From Bordetella genomosp. 9 (GTDB taxonomy: Bacteria; Pseudomonadota; Gammaproteobacteria; Burkholderiales; Burkholderiaceae_B), in the NCBI RefSeq assembly GCF_002261425.1, contig NZ_NEVJ01000003.1, positions 3,224,001-3,288,000 on the forward strand: 64,000 nt of DNA, given 5' to 3'. The notes under the pieces were generated by a model. That model was not told the DNA's origin. It saw only the letters and a list, made by a program, of their open reading frames with translations, and made no database searches. This document shows, piece after piece, positions 43,067 to 52,403 of the stretch; the first letter of the stretch is position 1; each line of letters begins with the position of its first letter. A program made the translations under genes and the position numbers.

Positions 43067-44571
43067 TCAATCTTCCCAGATTGCCGGGATACACCCGGCA
43101 TATTGCTCTCACGCACTCTTGATACGCACGCTGCAAGAAGCGCCAGTGCTCCTATGAGCATCGCTACAAATGCGTGCGCAAGCAATTCTTGTACAAGGGC
43201 ATCGAGTCGGCCCTTGTGGCGTGGCTTATCTTCAGCCGGCATTATGGCAGCCGGCAGGGTACTTCGTATGGCAGGATCGTCCAACAGGCCTTGCAGGCGG
43301 TCAGGCCTGGGATACGGGATATCGAGCAGCGCCTTGCCGAACAGGAAACTCTTGTCGCCCGTCTTCAGGTATCCCCGCACATTACTCAACTCGGTCATGC
43401 TATTCGCCACCTTGTCCGCCAATTGCTCTTCGATACGGCCCCATTGCTTGTACATCGCGAAGGCGACGTAGATCACCCAGATCACGCAGACCGCGGCGCG
43501 AACCGCGCGCCGCCACCTGGCTTGCCCCAGGGACCACATCAAACAAACAAAATTGACCAGCAACCCGATCGCATACAGATCAAGGTACCTAGAACTGCGC
43601 ACCAAGACGGACCTGCCGTAGGCCAGGCTGACATCCTGGCCCCATACCCACACGATCAATGCGATAAGAAACCAATGCACTGTCGCCACAGGCTCCCGGC
43701 GCCGAAGCCATTGCAGCACCAGATAAGCAACGGCGGGTATCTGCAGAACCGTGGCGATCAGGAGCTGCGGCTTTCCGGGCCAACTGAGGCCGACCTTCAG
43801 GGCATGCACGAACTCCATTATGGAGTGCGCCTTCATCTCGGCGTTCTGGGCCACATCCGGTGTGAGAGCATACCCAATCACAAACAACGCCGCGAGCAGC
43901 ATTGCAGCCGTCGCGCCGGTCCCCTTGCGGCGTTGCCCCCATATGCATTGCGCGGCCGTGACGGGCACGGTTGCGGCCAATGAGAACAACCCCGACGCCA
44001 GCGACAGGCATGCCAGGATGGCAAAGCCTAGCCCTATCCACCACGCCTTGGAAAATGAAGGACTTCCCACCAGCAGCCACAAGGCAATGAAGCTGAATAG
44101 CAGATTGAAGTAATACTGCGTCTGAAAGCCTGCCAAGGTGTTTTCCCAGGCGTACGGGATGCAGAATAGGACCAGACAGAAAATCAGCAGCGCCCAGCGC
44201 TGCCATTGCGAGAGCGCCTGGTTTAGGTAAGAGAGCAGCAATACCAGCACGCCAACGATGACCACAGCATTCAGGACCATCTGCAGCAGTGGATTCCACG
44301 AGCCATTGACAATGAACAGCCCCAGCGCAAAAAGCCGCGTGGTCAGGATACGGTGTTCATTATGCGGCTCGAATAGCATGGCCCAGCTGAGGTCGCCCTT
44401 GACGTAAGGTCCATACAAGGTTGCGGCCTCGCCATCCCATTGGTCCCAATACGGCACAGGACTGCCATGGTGGTGAATCAGCCACCAGCGCGCGCCGACG
44501 AGCAGTAGCGCAAACCCCAGCAAAGCCAGGGGCGTTACGCAGCGGTTTCGTGATTTGTCGTGTCGATACAT
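43063..44571 (-). CDS. Polytopic membrane protein, GT-C-like
   Basis: A 502-residue protein with about ten helices and a short soluble end. The first loop reads PVPYWDQWDGEAATLYGPYVKGDLSWAMLFEPHNEHRILTTR; the acidic residues and the HNEHRI word match the membrane protein at 38.9-40.2 kb. By topology and loop acids it may be a GT-C glycosyltransferase using a polyprenyl-phosphate donor, for example the arabinofuranose donor made by the three genes just upstream. ATG at 44571; gap of 16 bp to the DprE2-like gene. Confidence 0.77.
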   Translation of the reverse strand: MYRHDKSRNRCVTPLALLGFALLLVGARWWLIHHHGSPVPYWDQWDGEAATLYGPYVKGDLSWAMLFEPHNEHRILTTRLFALGLFIVNGSWNPLLQMVLNAVVIVGVLVLLLSYLNQALSQWQRWALLIFCLVLFCIPYAWENTLAGFQTQYYFNLLFSFIALWLLVGSPSFSKAWWIGLGFAILACLSLASGLFSLAATVPVTAAQCIWGQRRKGTGATAAMLLAALFVIGYALTPDVAQNAEMKAHSIMEFVHALKVGLSWPGKPQLLIATVLQIPAVAYLVLQWLRRREPVATVHWFLIALIVWVWGQDVSLAYGRSVLVRSSRYLDLYAIGLLVNFVCLMWSLGQARWRRAVRAAVCVIWVIYVAFAMYKQWGRIEEQLADKVANSMTELSNVRGYLKTGDKSFLFGKALLDIPYPRPDRLQGLLDDPAIRSTLPAAIMPAEDKPRHKGRLDALVQELLAHAFVAMLIGALALLAACVSRVRESNMPGVSRQSGKIE

Positions 44572-44587
44572 TGCATGCGAGACACGA

Positions 44588-45331
44588 TCACAGGTTGCTG
44601 CGCTTCAGTATGAAACTCGGCAGCAGCCGGATCACTGTCATGATCAAGCGCCAGAACCCCGGCGTGTAAAGCACGTCCTTGCGCCGGCTGATGGCGCGAA
44701 CGATGTCGGCGGCGACCTTGTCCGGTTGCGCGGTCAGTTTCGTGGGCAGGTCCAACCCCGCCGTCATGGGCGTCGCGACGAATCCTGGCTTGATGGTCAA
44801 AACGTGCACGCCGACCTTAAACATGCGCGCACGCAACCCGGATGCATAGGCGCCGATGGCCGCCTTCGCCGCGCCATAGAGATAATTGCTGCCTCGCCCG
44901 CGATCGCCCGCGACGGATCCGATGACCGCGAGTACGCCCCGGCCCTGCGACTCGAAGCGATTGGCAAGCGCAGCCAGAAATGCGATCGCGCTTTCACCAT
45001 TGGTCCGAAACTCCCTCAACGCATACTCCCAGTCCGTTTCGGTTCGCGTCTGGTCCGGCAGCGTGCCGTGCGCAACCAAGGCTACGTCCACCGGCGGCAG
45101 GGCCTGCCACGCGGCCATGCACATGGCCTCGATGCCCGCGTAGTCGGTCGCGTCCATGCAATAGGTCTGAACCCGCGCCGCGCCACGCGCTTGCAAGTCG
45201 GAGGCGACCAAATCGAGTTTTTGCCGATCGCGAGCGACCAGAAAGAAGGAGGCCTGCTCGCGGGCGTAGCGACGGGCGACCGCCTGCGCGATCGCCGAGG
45301 TTGCGCCGACAATGACTATATTCAGACTCAT
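44588..45331 (-). CDS. DprE2-like SDR (decaprenylphosphoryl-2-keto-ribose reductase type)
   Basis: A 247-residue classical short-chain dehydrogenase. It has the NAD(P) motif IVGATSAIAQAVARRYA, the serine in VIGSVAGDRGRGSNYLYGAAKAA and the tyrosine-lysine pair YGAAK, then IKPGFVATPM. These match the DprE2 branch, which reduces the 2-keto intermediate made by DprE1 to give polyprenyl-phosphate beta-D-arabinofuranose. A hydrophobic C-terminal end (FWRLIMTVIRLLPSFILKR) suggests membrane contact. The ATG at 45331 overlaps the stop of the DprE1-like gene; the assignment leans on this neighbour as much as on sequence. Confidence 0.87.
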   Translation of the reverse strand: MSLNIVIVGATSAIAQAVARRYAREQASFFLVARDRQKLDLVASDLQARGAARVQTYCMDATDYAGIEAMCMAAWQALPPVDVALVAHGTLPDQTRTETDWEYALREFRTNGESAIAFLAALANRFESQGRGVLAVIGSVAGDRGRGSNYLYGAAKAAIGAYASGLRARMFKVGVHVLTIKPGFVATPMTAGLDLPTKLTAQPDKVAADIVRAISRRKDVLYTPGFWRLIMTVIRLLPSFILKRSNL

Positions 45332-46644
45332 AGGGCCACACGTTTCCAGAAGTGGGACATCAACACAGGATCGCGCACCGCTTCCACCTTTTCCCAGGCG
45401 GGATAGGCCCGCTTGAAATGTGCCGCGCTCATATGGGCGTCCTTGGCGGGATATAGCCTTCCGCCTGCCTCGTCCACCAGGGCGTCCAACCGGCCGAAGA
45501 GGCGGCCGATCGACGGTTCGCGCTGCGGAAAATCCAGCGCCAGCGAGGCACCCTGCATGGGGAAAGACATCCATCCAGGCGATAGCGCCGGGCCGCATTG
45601 CTTCAACACCGCCAGGAATGATCCCATGCCGCTGCGGCCGATCTCCCGCAGTATCTCGCCGATCACCGGCTCCGCGTCGGACGCCGGGACGACGCATTGA
45701 TATTGTTGAAAGCCGCGCCGCCCATACATGCGGTTCCAGTGCAACAGCTTGTCCAGCGGATAGAAGAACGGATCATATCCAACCAGCGAACGTCGCTCCC
45801 GCCTCCGCTGCCGGTGGTAATACAGGGAATTGAATCCCTTGAGCGTCAGCCCGTTCACCAGCGAAAAAGGCGGGTCCACGGGTATGGAGAGGCGTCCAGG
45901 CCTCGCTGGAAGCCGGTAACCGCGAGGGGCGTGGTCCCCGCTTATGTAATGGCCGCGTCCCATGGCGCGTCCGGTGGCCAGGCAGTCGATCCACGCGACG
46001 GTATATTCGTGGGCGGCATCGTGCTCCCGGCTGAGCGCGAAGAACTCGTCAAGCGCGCCGAACCGTATCGACCGCTGCGCAATCATGCCGGAACCGACGG
46101 GACGCAGCTGCAGCTCTACCGCCTGGATGATCCCGGTCAGACCCAGTCCGCCTATCGTCGCCGAGAAGAGATCGGCGTTTTGCTCAGGGGTACAGATCAC
46201 CTGGCCGCGGTCGGTGCGCTCCAATACGATACGGCGGACGTGCTGGCCGAACGTACCCATGACGTGATGGTTCTTTCCGTGGACGTCGTTGGCGACGGCG
46301 CCACCCAATGTCACGAACTTGGTGCCGGGCGTGACCGGCGGGAACCAACCGCGCGGCAAGCCCAGGTCGATCAGTTCCGCCAGGGTGACGCCAGCCTGGG
46401 CGAACACCCTGCCGGTATTCCAGTCGGCTTCGATGAAATTGTCCAGGCCGCGCATGGCGATGACGCGATCGGACTCGGCCAGGCAGGAATCGCCGTAGCT
46501 GCGGCCACAGCCGTATGCCAGGGTGCGACCCACCGCGCCTTCGACGTGGCGCGCCAGCAGGGGCGCCACTTCCCAAGGCCAGGACGGCGCATCCGCGGCT
46601 TGCAGTCGCCGCGGATAACGCCCCCAGGACAAGCGGGCCGCCAT
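45328..46644 (-). CDS. DprE1-like FAD oxidoreductase (polyprenylphosphoryl-ribose 2'-oxidase type)
   Basis: A 438-residue VAO-type flavoprotein. The FAD-binding part has YGCGRSYGDSCL, PVTPGTKFVTLGGAVANDVHGKNHHVMGTFG (the VHGKNHH word is a hallmark of DprE1) and IGGLGLTGIIQAVEL. The C-terminal part has SFPMQGASLALDFP and GGRLYPAKDAHMSAAHF. The cysteine that benzothiazinone drugs attack in M. tuberculosis DprE1 (in the ...CVDFP word) corresponds to alanine here. DprE1 oxidises the 2'-OH of polyprenyl-phosphate ribose. The start ATG at 46644 shares a base with the UbiA-HAD stop (TGATG); the next gene overlaps by 4 bp. Confidence 0.9.
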   Translation of the reverse strand: MAARLSWGRYPRRLQAADAPSWPWEVAPLLARHVEGAVGRTLAYGCGRSYGDSCLAESDRVIAMRGLDNFIEADWNTGRVFAQAGVTLAELIDLGLPRGWFPPVTPGTKFVTLGGAVANDVHGKNHHVMGTFGQHVRRIVLERTDRGQVICTPEQNADLFSATIGGLGLTGIIQAVELQLRPVGSGMIAQRSIRFGALDEFFALSREHDAAHEYTVAWIDCLATGRAMGRGHYISGDHAPRGYRLPARPGRLSIPVDPPFSLVNGLTLKGFNSLYYHRQRRRERRSLVGYDPFFYPLDKLLHWNRMYGRRGFQQYQCVVPASDAEPVIGEILREIGRSGMGSFLAVLKQCGPALSPGWMSFPMQGASLALDFPQREPSIGRLFGRLDALVDEAGGRLYPAKDAHMSAAHFKRAYPAWEKVEAVRDPVLMSHFWKRVAL

Positions 46645-48086
46645 CAGAAGCTCGCTGCCGCGAAGGACAACAGGAACAGGGCCCCGACCCATCGGCTTAG
46701 CCGGTCGCGGAAGGCGAAGACGATGGGATCGTCATGCATTTCGCCTCGGTGGGCCAGCAGCCAGACCCGGCTCAGCCAGAACAGCAACAGGGGGCAGGCC
46801 GCCCACATCCATTCCGGATGGCGATAGAGCTCCCAGTGGCTCGCATCGTTGATGTACAAGGCCAGGACCAGGACGGAGATATATCCCGCCGCGCCGCCCA
46901 GGGCGGCGAGCAGTTCGAAGTCGGAAGGGTAATAGCCGCGCCCCGCGGCCTTCTGCACGCGGCCCTCCAGGCGCGCGTCCCGCAATTCCGTGTAGCGCTT
47001 GACGAAGGCCAGGCTCAGGAAGACGAACATGCAGAACGCCAGGATCCAGAACGTGGGCGCGAGCGCCAGGGCAGCCGCGCCCGCGATCACACGCACGGTG
47101 TACAACATGGCCAAGGTGACCACGTCCAGCATCACGACCCGTTTCAACCGCAGGGAGTACGCCAGCGTCAGCACGTAATACACCGCTAGAACGGCAAGGA
47201 ATTGCCACGGCAGCAGGATGGCCGCCATGACCGCCGCCCCTACCAGCAACAACGGCATGATGACCAATGCGTGCATGATGGGCATGGAGCCCGCAGCCAG
47301 CGGCCGGAAGCGCTTGCTGCGATGCAGCCGGTCATCCTGCAGGTCCAGCAGGTCGTTCAGCAGATAGACGCTGGAGGCGCAAAGGCTGAAGGCCAGGAAC
47401 GCGACAGCTCCCGCCAGCAGCAATTGCACGTCGAAGACTTTGTGCGAAGCCACTAAGGGCACGAACACCAGAACATTCTTGGCCCACTGATGCACGCGCA
47501 GCGCCTTCGCGAGCACCTTGAAATAGCGCTGGCGATTATCGAAGACCTCGCCGACCGTGCCCAGCTTGCGCGCCGCATTCAATACACCGCTTCCCGCATT
47601 GGCAACGTGTATGCGAGAGGCCGCCTCCCATACTTTCAGGTCCGGCGTGGCATTGCCGACATACTCGAAACCGCGCGGACCATACCGTGCGACCAGCGCA
47701 TCGCGCTTGTGGGACGCCGACAGATTCACACCGGTGTCTGTCCCCAATACCTCGTCGAACAAAGTCAGATGATCCGCGACACGCCGGGCAATGCGATGGT
47801 CGGATGCGGTGGCCAGCACCAGCTTCGCCCCTTCCCGACGCCGCGTGTGCAGCCATGACACCACGGCTTCGTTATAGGGCAGGCGGGTCGCGTCAGGCAG
47901 CACCGCGTCCGCCAGCCGCGTCTTGAAATAGGCCTTGCCTTTCAGCAGCCACCGAAACAGTGCAAACACCCGTAATGGATGCATGCGCAGGAACAGGAAC
48001 AGGTTCTCGACCAGCATGTCAGTGAGAACCAGTGTCCCGTCGAGGTCCACAACGACATGGGCAGGCTTCTTCATTTCAGACATCAT
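46644..48086 (-). CDS. HAD phosphatase fused to UbiA-type polyprenyl-phosphate phosphoribosyltransferase
   Basis: A 480-residue fusion. Residues 1-200 are a HAD phosphatase (VVVDLDGTLV, LVLATASDHRIARRV, YVGNATPDLKVW). Residues about 205-480 are a UbiA-family integral membrane transferase with NDLLDLQDDRLH and SKRFRPLAAGSM in the first active-site loop and SLAFVKRYTEL in the second. This matches the phosphoribosyl-diphosphate:polyprenyl-phosphate transferase used in arabinofuranose synthesis; the HAD part would then remove the 5-phosphate, giving polyprenyl-phosphate ribose, the DprE1 substrate. In mycobacteria these are separate proteins. It begins at the base right after the GT2 stop, so all genes here are coupled. 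Confidence 0.9.
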   Translation of the reverse strand: MMSEMKKPAHVVVDLDGTLVLTDMLVENLFLFLRMHPLRVFALFRWLLKGKAYFKTRLADAVLPDATRLPYNEAVVSWLHTRRREGAKLVLATASDHRIARRVADHLTLFDEVLGTDTGVNLSASHKRDALVARYGPRGFEYVGNATPDLKVWEAASRIHVANAGSGVLNAARKLGTVGEVFDNRQRYFKVLAKALRVHQWAKNVLVFVPLVASHKVFDVQLLLAGAVAFLAFSLCASSVYLLNDLLDLQDDRLHRSKRFRPLAAGSMPIMHALVIMPLLLVGAAVMAAILLPWQFLAVLAVYYVLTLAYSLRLKRVVMLDVVTLAMLYTVRVIAGAAALALAPTFWILAFCMFVFLSLAFVKRYTELRDARLEGRVQKAAGRGYYPSDFELLAALGGAAGYISVLVLALYINDASHWELYRHPEWMWAACPLLLFWLSRVWLLAHRGEMHDDPIVFAFRDRLSRWVGALFLLSFAAASF

Positions 48087-50042
48087 TCACCCGTGCAGCG
48101 AAGGAATGACCGGCGTGGCCGCAATCCTGGGCGGCCACGCATAGGAGAAATCCTCGTAGTCGCGGGTCAGGTTGGGGCTGTACGCGGGGTCGGCAGCCAG
48201 GATGCCGGGCCACGTGGATTTCATGTATTCCGATTCGGCCTTGAACCTGGCCTTTTTCTCGGGGGTATCTTCAAAGCCGCGCGTGACCGACTCATGGTGG
48301 TACAGCTCGGCATAGCCGGCGTAGACATTTCGATATCCCGCTTGACGAAGGCGTATGCAGAAGTCCACGTCGTTGAAGGCCACCGACAGTTTGTTTTCCT
48401 CCAGCCCGCCGACTTCCTGGTAAATCTGCTTGCGCACAAGCAGGCAGGCCGCGGTGACCGCGGACATTTCCTGTGTCAGGATCGCACGAAAGAAATACCC
48501 AGGATGATTGCGCGGGAAATGCTTGTGGCCATGACCGGCAATGCCGCCCAATCCCAAAATCACGCCGCCATGTTGCAGCAGGTTATTGGGATAAAGCAGT
48601 CGCGCGCCCACGGCGCCGATGCCGGGTTGCAGGGCCAGCGACACCATTTCCTCGAGCCAATCGGGCGAAATGACTTCGATATCGTTGTTCACCAGCGCGA
48701 CGAACTCGCCGCGCGCCATGGCCACGGCCTGGTTGTTCAATGCCGAATAGTTGAAAGGCCTGTCGTCCCGCACAACGGTGACGCCATCGGTACGCGCCAG
48801 CTCGCCGAAATATCGCAGCGCCGCGGGATCGTCCGAACCGTTGTCCACCAGGATGATCTCGTAGTTCGTATACCGTGTCTTCTCGCGGATGCTGTCGATG
48901 CATTGCCGCACCAGAGCCTCGCCATTGCGAGTCGGGATGATCAGCGACACCAGCGGCAAAGCTTCCGGCAGCTCATAGTGGACCCGATAGTAGCCACGCG
49001 GTTGCAGCGTCGCGCGCGCCCGCACGCCGATGCGGCCCAGATGGTCGTTCAGCGCTTTTTCGCCCGCCACCAGCGCATAAGGCTTGGCATCCCCCGCCTG
49101 CGCGGTGCTGCTGGCATGGATGCGCCAATGATAGAGAACACGGGGAACGTGGATGATCTGCTCCGGCCGCAGCGTTTCCACATAGCGCAAGGCGAGATCG
49201 TAGTCCTGAGCGCCCTCGTAACCCAGACGGAAACCACCTAGAGCCTTCACCGCGGCGGTCCGATACGCGCCAAGATGGCTGATCAGGTTATAGGACAGGA
49301 ATAATGTGTAGTTCCAGTCCGGCTTGAAGTGCGGCTCGCGCCGCTCATCCTTTTCCGTGATCTTGTCTTCGTCGGAATACACCAGTCCCGCGCCAGGATG
49401 CGTGGCGATGGCTTCGGCGATCCAGAACAGCGCGTGCTCGCTCAGAAGGTCGTCGTGATCGAACAGGCATATCCATTCGCCGCTTGCCAATTCCAGCGCG
49501 GAGTTGGACGCGGCGGAAATATGTCCATTGCGATCCCGGAACACGATCTTGATGCGTGCATCCTTGGCCCGGTATTGCTCCAACGTTTCGCGGATGCGTG
49601 GATCCCCGGACGCGTCATCCGCGATGCACAATTCCCAATCGGGATAGATCTGCTTGCGAACGGACTCTATCGCGGCCACCAACCACTTCGGGTCGGGGTT
49701 GTATACCGGCATCAGCACCGAAATGGTGGGCCGCAGGGGCATCTGCGCCACGGCAGCCGTCAAGGCCTGCCGCGTCTCGTCGGTCACGGTGTCATAACGC
49801 GCGACCCATTTTTCGTAGTTGTTCCTGTCCAGCGACGAACGACCGGACACGAGGGTGCTGATGAACGTCAGGCCTTGACGAATGCCAGCCACGCCGTCGC
49901 GGCGATACATGGCCCACGCCTTGCGCATGACATTGCGTGCACCTCCCAGTTGGCGCAGGCCGCGCCGCAACGACGTCACAAGCCGCAGTGGTTTGAGCAG
50001 CTTGTCCTTCCACGGATTGCCTGCTTGAGTCGCTCGGTTCAT
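48087..50042 (-). CDS. Glycosyltransferase with two family 2 domains
   Basis: A 651-residue soluble protein with two GT-A domains. The first (about 105-330) has ISVLMPVYNPDPKWLVAAIESV, CIADDASGD and the metal-binding DHDDLLSE; the second (about 362-620) has VSLIIPTRNGEALVRQCIDSI, ILVDNGSDD and NNDIEVISPDW, plus AFNDVDFCIRLRQAGYRN. Both sets look intact, so it may add two sugars in turn, a pattern known for rhamnan-type glycosyltransferases. The gene lies between rfbC and the UbiA-HAD gene and overlaps rfbC by 4 bp, which makes rhamnose transfer the leading guess. Confidence 0.9.
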   Translation of the reverse strand: MNRATQAGNPWKDKLLKPLRLVTSLRRGLRQLGGARNVMRKAWAMYRRDGVAGIRQGLTFISTLVSGRSSLDRNNYEKWVARYDTVTDETRQALTAAVAQMPLRPTISVLMPVYNPDPKWLVAAIESVRKQIYPDWELCIADDASGDPRIRETLEQYRAKDARIKIVFRDRNGHISAASNSALELASGEWICLFDHDDLLSEHALFWIAEAIATHPGAGLVYSDEDKITEKDERREPHFKPDWNYTLFLSYNLISHLGAYRTAAVKALGGFRLGYEGAQDYDLALRYVETLRPEQIIHVPRVLYHWRIHASSTAQAGDAKPYALVAGEKALNDHLGRIGVRARATLQPRGYYRVHYELPEALPLVSLIIPTRNGEALVRQCIDSIREKTRYTNYEIILVDNGSDDPAALRYFGELARTDGVTVVRDDRPFNYSALNNQAVAMARGEFVALVNNDIEVISPDWLEEMVSLALQPGIGAVGARLLYPNNLLQHGGVILGLGGIAGHGHKHFPRNHPGYFFRAILTQEMSAVTAACLLVRKQIYQEVGGLEENKLSVAFNDVDFCIRLRQAGYRNVYAGYAELYHHESVTRGFEDTPEKKARFKAESEYMKSTWPGILAADPAYSPNLTRDYEDFSYAWPPRIAATPVIPSLHG

Positions 50043-50596
50043 TCAAAGAGGTCGGCGTCGGCCAGCTTCAATCCCAGCTTGTCCTTGTCCGACAGCCGGA
50101 CTTCGGCGCCCCGCAGCTGATCGAGAGGCCACTGGATGGACAACGAGGCGTCGTCCCATGCAATGGTGCGCTCCGCCTGCGGCGCGTAATAATCGGTCGT
50201 TTTGTACAGGAAGTCCGCTGTGTCGGACAGCACCAGGAACCCATGCGCGAATCCCTCAGGGATCCACAGCATTTTCTTGTTTTCCGCGCTGAGCGTTTCG
50301 CCGACCCATTGGCCGAAGGTGGGCGACGATTTGCGCACGTCGACCGCCACGTCATACACGGTGCCTATCACCGCTCGCACCAGCTTCCCCTGCGCCTGCG
50401 AAATTTGGTAGTGCAATCCCCTCAGGACACCCTGTACCGAACGGGAGTGGTTGTCCTGTACGAAATCGACATCGCGGCCGACAGCCTCGGCGAATTGCCG
50501 CCGATTGAAGCTTTCAAAAAAGAAACCGCGATCGTCGCCGAATACTCGCGGTTCGATGACCAGAACATCAGGGATGGCGGTGGGAGTGATCTTCAC
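50039..50596 (-). CDS. rfbC: dTDP-4-dehydrorhamnose 3,5-epimerase
   Basis: Third enzyme of dTDP-L-rhamnose synthesis, a cupin that inverts C3 and C5 of dTDP-4-keto-6-deoxyglucose. The 185-residue protein is full length: ALIP-type start ([25 protein letters not shown]), the catalytic [17 protein letters not shown] histidine, [37 protein letters not shown]. It overlaps rfbA and the double-GT2 gene by 4 bp each. Confidence 0.97.
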   Translation of the reverse strand: MKITPTAIPDVLVIEPRVFGDDRGFFFESFNRRQFAEAVGRDVDFVQDNHSRSVQGVLRGLHYQISQAQGKLVRAVIGTVYDVAVDVRKSSPTFGQWVGETLSAENKKMLWIPEGFAHGFLVLSDTADFLYKTTDYYAPQAERTIAWDDASLSIQWPLDQLRGAEVRLSDKDKLGLKLADADLFE

Positions 50597-51489
50597 GTAC
50601 GAACCTCGTTCTTCAACAGCCGCATAAGATATTGCCCGTAGCCGTTCTTTGCCAATGGCAGCGCAAGCTTTTCCAGCTGCGCCGCGTCGATGAAACCTTG
50701 GCGGTAGGCGATTTCCTCAGGGCACGCCACTTTCAGACCCTGGCGGTGTTCTATCGTTTCAATGAAATTGCTGGCCTCGATAAGGCTTTCATGTGTTCCG
50801 GTATCCAGCCAGGCATAGCCGCGGCCCATGATTTCCACGGACAGCTGGCCCCGCTCCAGATAGATACGATTGGCATCGGTGATCTCGAGTTCGCCGCGCG
50901 CGGACGGTTGGAGATTGGCCGCAATGTCGATGATCTGGCTGTCGTAGAAATACAGGCCGGTCACCGCGTAATTGGATTTGGGCTGCTTGGGCTTTTCTTC
51001 CAGCGACGTGGCCCGCCCCGAAGTGTCGAAATCGACCACGCCATAGCGCTCCGGATCGTGCACGTGATACGCAAACACCGTCGCGCCTTCATCGCGCTTC
51101 ATGGCGCCTTCCAGCTGGACATGCAGGTCATGTCCATAAAAAATGTTGTCGCCCAGCACCAGTGCCGACGGTGCGCCGTCCAGGAAATCCTTGCCTATGA
51201 TGAACGCCTGCGCCAGGCCGTCAGGACTGGGCTGCACGGCATATTGCAGATTGACGCCCCACTCGCTGCCGTCCCCCAGCAATTGCTGGAACCGGGGAGT
51301 GTCCTGCGGGGTGGAGATGATCAAAATGTCGCGCAGTCCCGCAAGCATCAATGTCGCGAGCGGGTAATAGATCATCGGCTTGTCATAGATAGGCAGCAAC
51401 TGCTTGGACACAGCCTTCGTGACCGGATAGAGCCGGGTACCGGAGCCACCGGCGAGGATGATGCCTTTACGTTGTCGTTGGACGGTCAT
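50593..51489 (-). CDS. rfbA: Glucose-1-phosphate thymidylyltransferase
   Basis: First enzyme of the dTDP-sugar route: glucose 1-phosphate plus dTTP to dTDP-glucose. The 298-residue protein shows [73 protein letters not shown] and [14 protein letters not shown]. Everything expected is present. It is normally inhibited by dTDP-L-rhamnose. Overlaps rfbD and rfbC by 4 bp. Confidence 0.97.
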   Translation of the reverse strand: MTVQRQRKGIILAGGSGTRLYPVTKAVSKQLLPIYDKPMIYYPLATLMLAGLRDILIISTPQDTPRFQQLLGDGSEWGVNLQYAVQPSPDGLAQAFIIGKDFLDGAPSALVLGDNIFYGHDLHVQLEGAMKRDEGATVFAYHVHDPERYGVVDFDTSGRATSLEEKPKQPKSNYAVTGLYFYDSQIIDIAANLQPSARGELEITDANRIYLERGQLSVEIMGRGYAWLDTGTHESLIEASNFIETIEHRQGLKVACPEEIAYRQGFIDAAQLEKLALPLAKNGYGQYLMRLLKNEVRT

Positions 51490-52403
51490 GGTTTGTTCTC
51501 GGAAATTTCAGCGATCATGCGCTCGACGCCCGACTGCCAGGCAGGCAGGGACACACCGAAGGCGCCACGCAACTTTGCTGTGTCCAGCCGTGAATTCAGG
51601 GGGCGGCGGGCTGCCGTCTTGTAGGCGCTGGTGGGCACCGGGGCGACCTTATCCGGCGTGGCCTTCAAATCGAAGCCGCGCGCCAGGGCGACGTTCAAGA
51701 CCAGTCTGGCGTATTCATTCCAGGATGTCTCGCCAGCCGCCACCAGATGATAAAGACCGCAAAGAGCGGGGTCGCCAACCGCGCGAACCATGGCATGCGC
51801 CGTGACATCGGCGATCAGGTCCGCCCCGGTCGGCGCGCCCTTCTGGTCGTCGATGACCGACAAAGCGTCGCGCTCGCCCGCCAGCCGCAGCATGGTTTTG
51901 GCGAAATTGCCGCCACGCGCGGCATAGACCCAGCTGGTACGGAAGATCAGATGACGGCATCCCGCCGCCACGATGGCTTGCTCACCCTGGAGCTTGGTAC
52001 GCCCATACACGCTGACCGGCCCGGTGGCATCGGTCTCGCTCCACGGCTTTGTTCCAGAGCCGTCGAAGACATAGTCGGTGGAATAATGCACGAGCAGCGC
52101 GCCCGATGCGGCGGCTTCGCGCGCGAGAACGCCTGGCGCCAGGCCATTCAGCAACTCCGCCTGTTCCACATCGGTTTCGGCTTTATCGACGGCCGTATAG
52201 GCAGCGGCATTGACGATGACGTCGGGCCGCACCGCGCGAACCGTCCGGGCCAGGCTGTCCAGATCGCACAGGTCGCCGCATAGCGTATGGCCGGCGGCGT
52301 CCATGGCTTCCCGCCCAAGGGCGACCAGTTCGCCCAACGGCGCCAGCGCCCGCTGCAGCTCCCAGCCGACCTGACCATTCTTGCCTAACAGCAGTATTCT
52401 CAC
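51486..52403 (-). CDS. rfbD: dTDP-4-dehydrorhamnose reductase
   Basis: Last step of dTDP-L-rhamnose synthesis, an NADPH-dependent extended SDR. The 305-residue product starts at a GTG (52403) that overlaps the rfbB stop (GTGA); the alternative is a longer frame without coding character. Features: [19 protein letters not shown] (NADP motif), [34 protein letters not shown] (YxxxK) and RTSWVY. Order rfbB-rfbD-rfbA-rfbC is a standard one. Confidence 0.96.
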   Translation of the reverse strand: MRILLLGKNGQVGWELQRALAPLGELVALGREAMDAAGHTLCGDLCDLDSLARTVRAVRPDVIVNAAAYTAVDKAETDVEQAELLNGLAPGVLAREAAASGALLVHYSTDYVFDGSGTKPWSETDATGPVSVYGRTKLQGEQAIVAAGCRHLIFRTSWVYAARGGNFAKTMLRLAGERDALSVIDDQKGAPTGADLIADVTAHAMVRAVGDPALCGLYHLVAAGETSWNEYARLVLNVALARGFDLKATPDKVAPVPTSAYKTAARRPLNSRLDTAKLRGAFGVSLPAWQSGVERMIAEISENKP

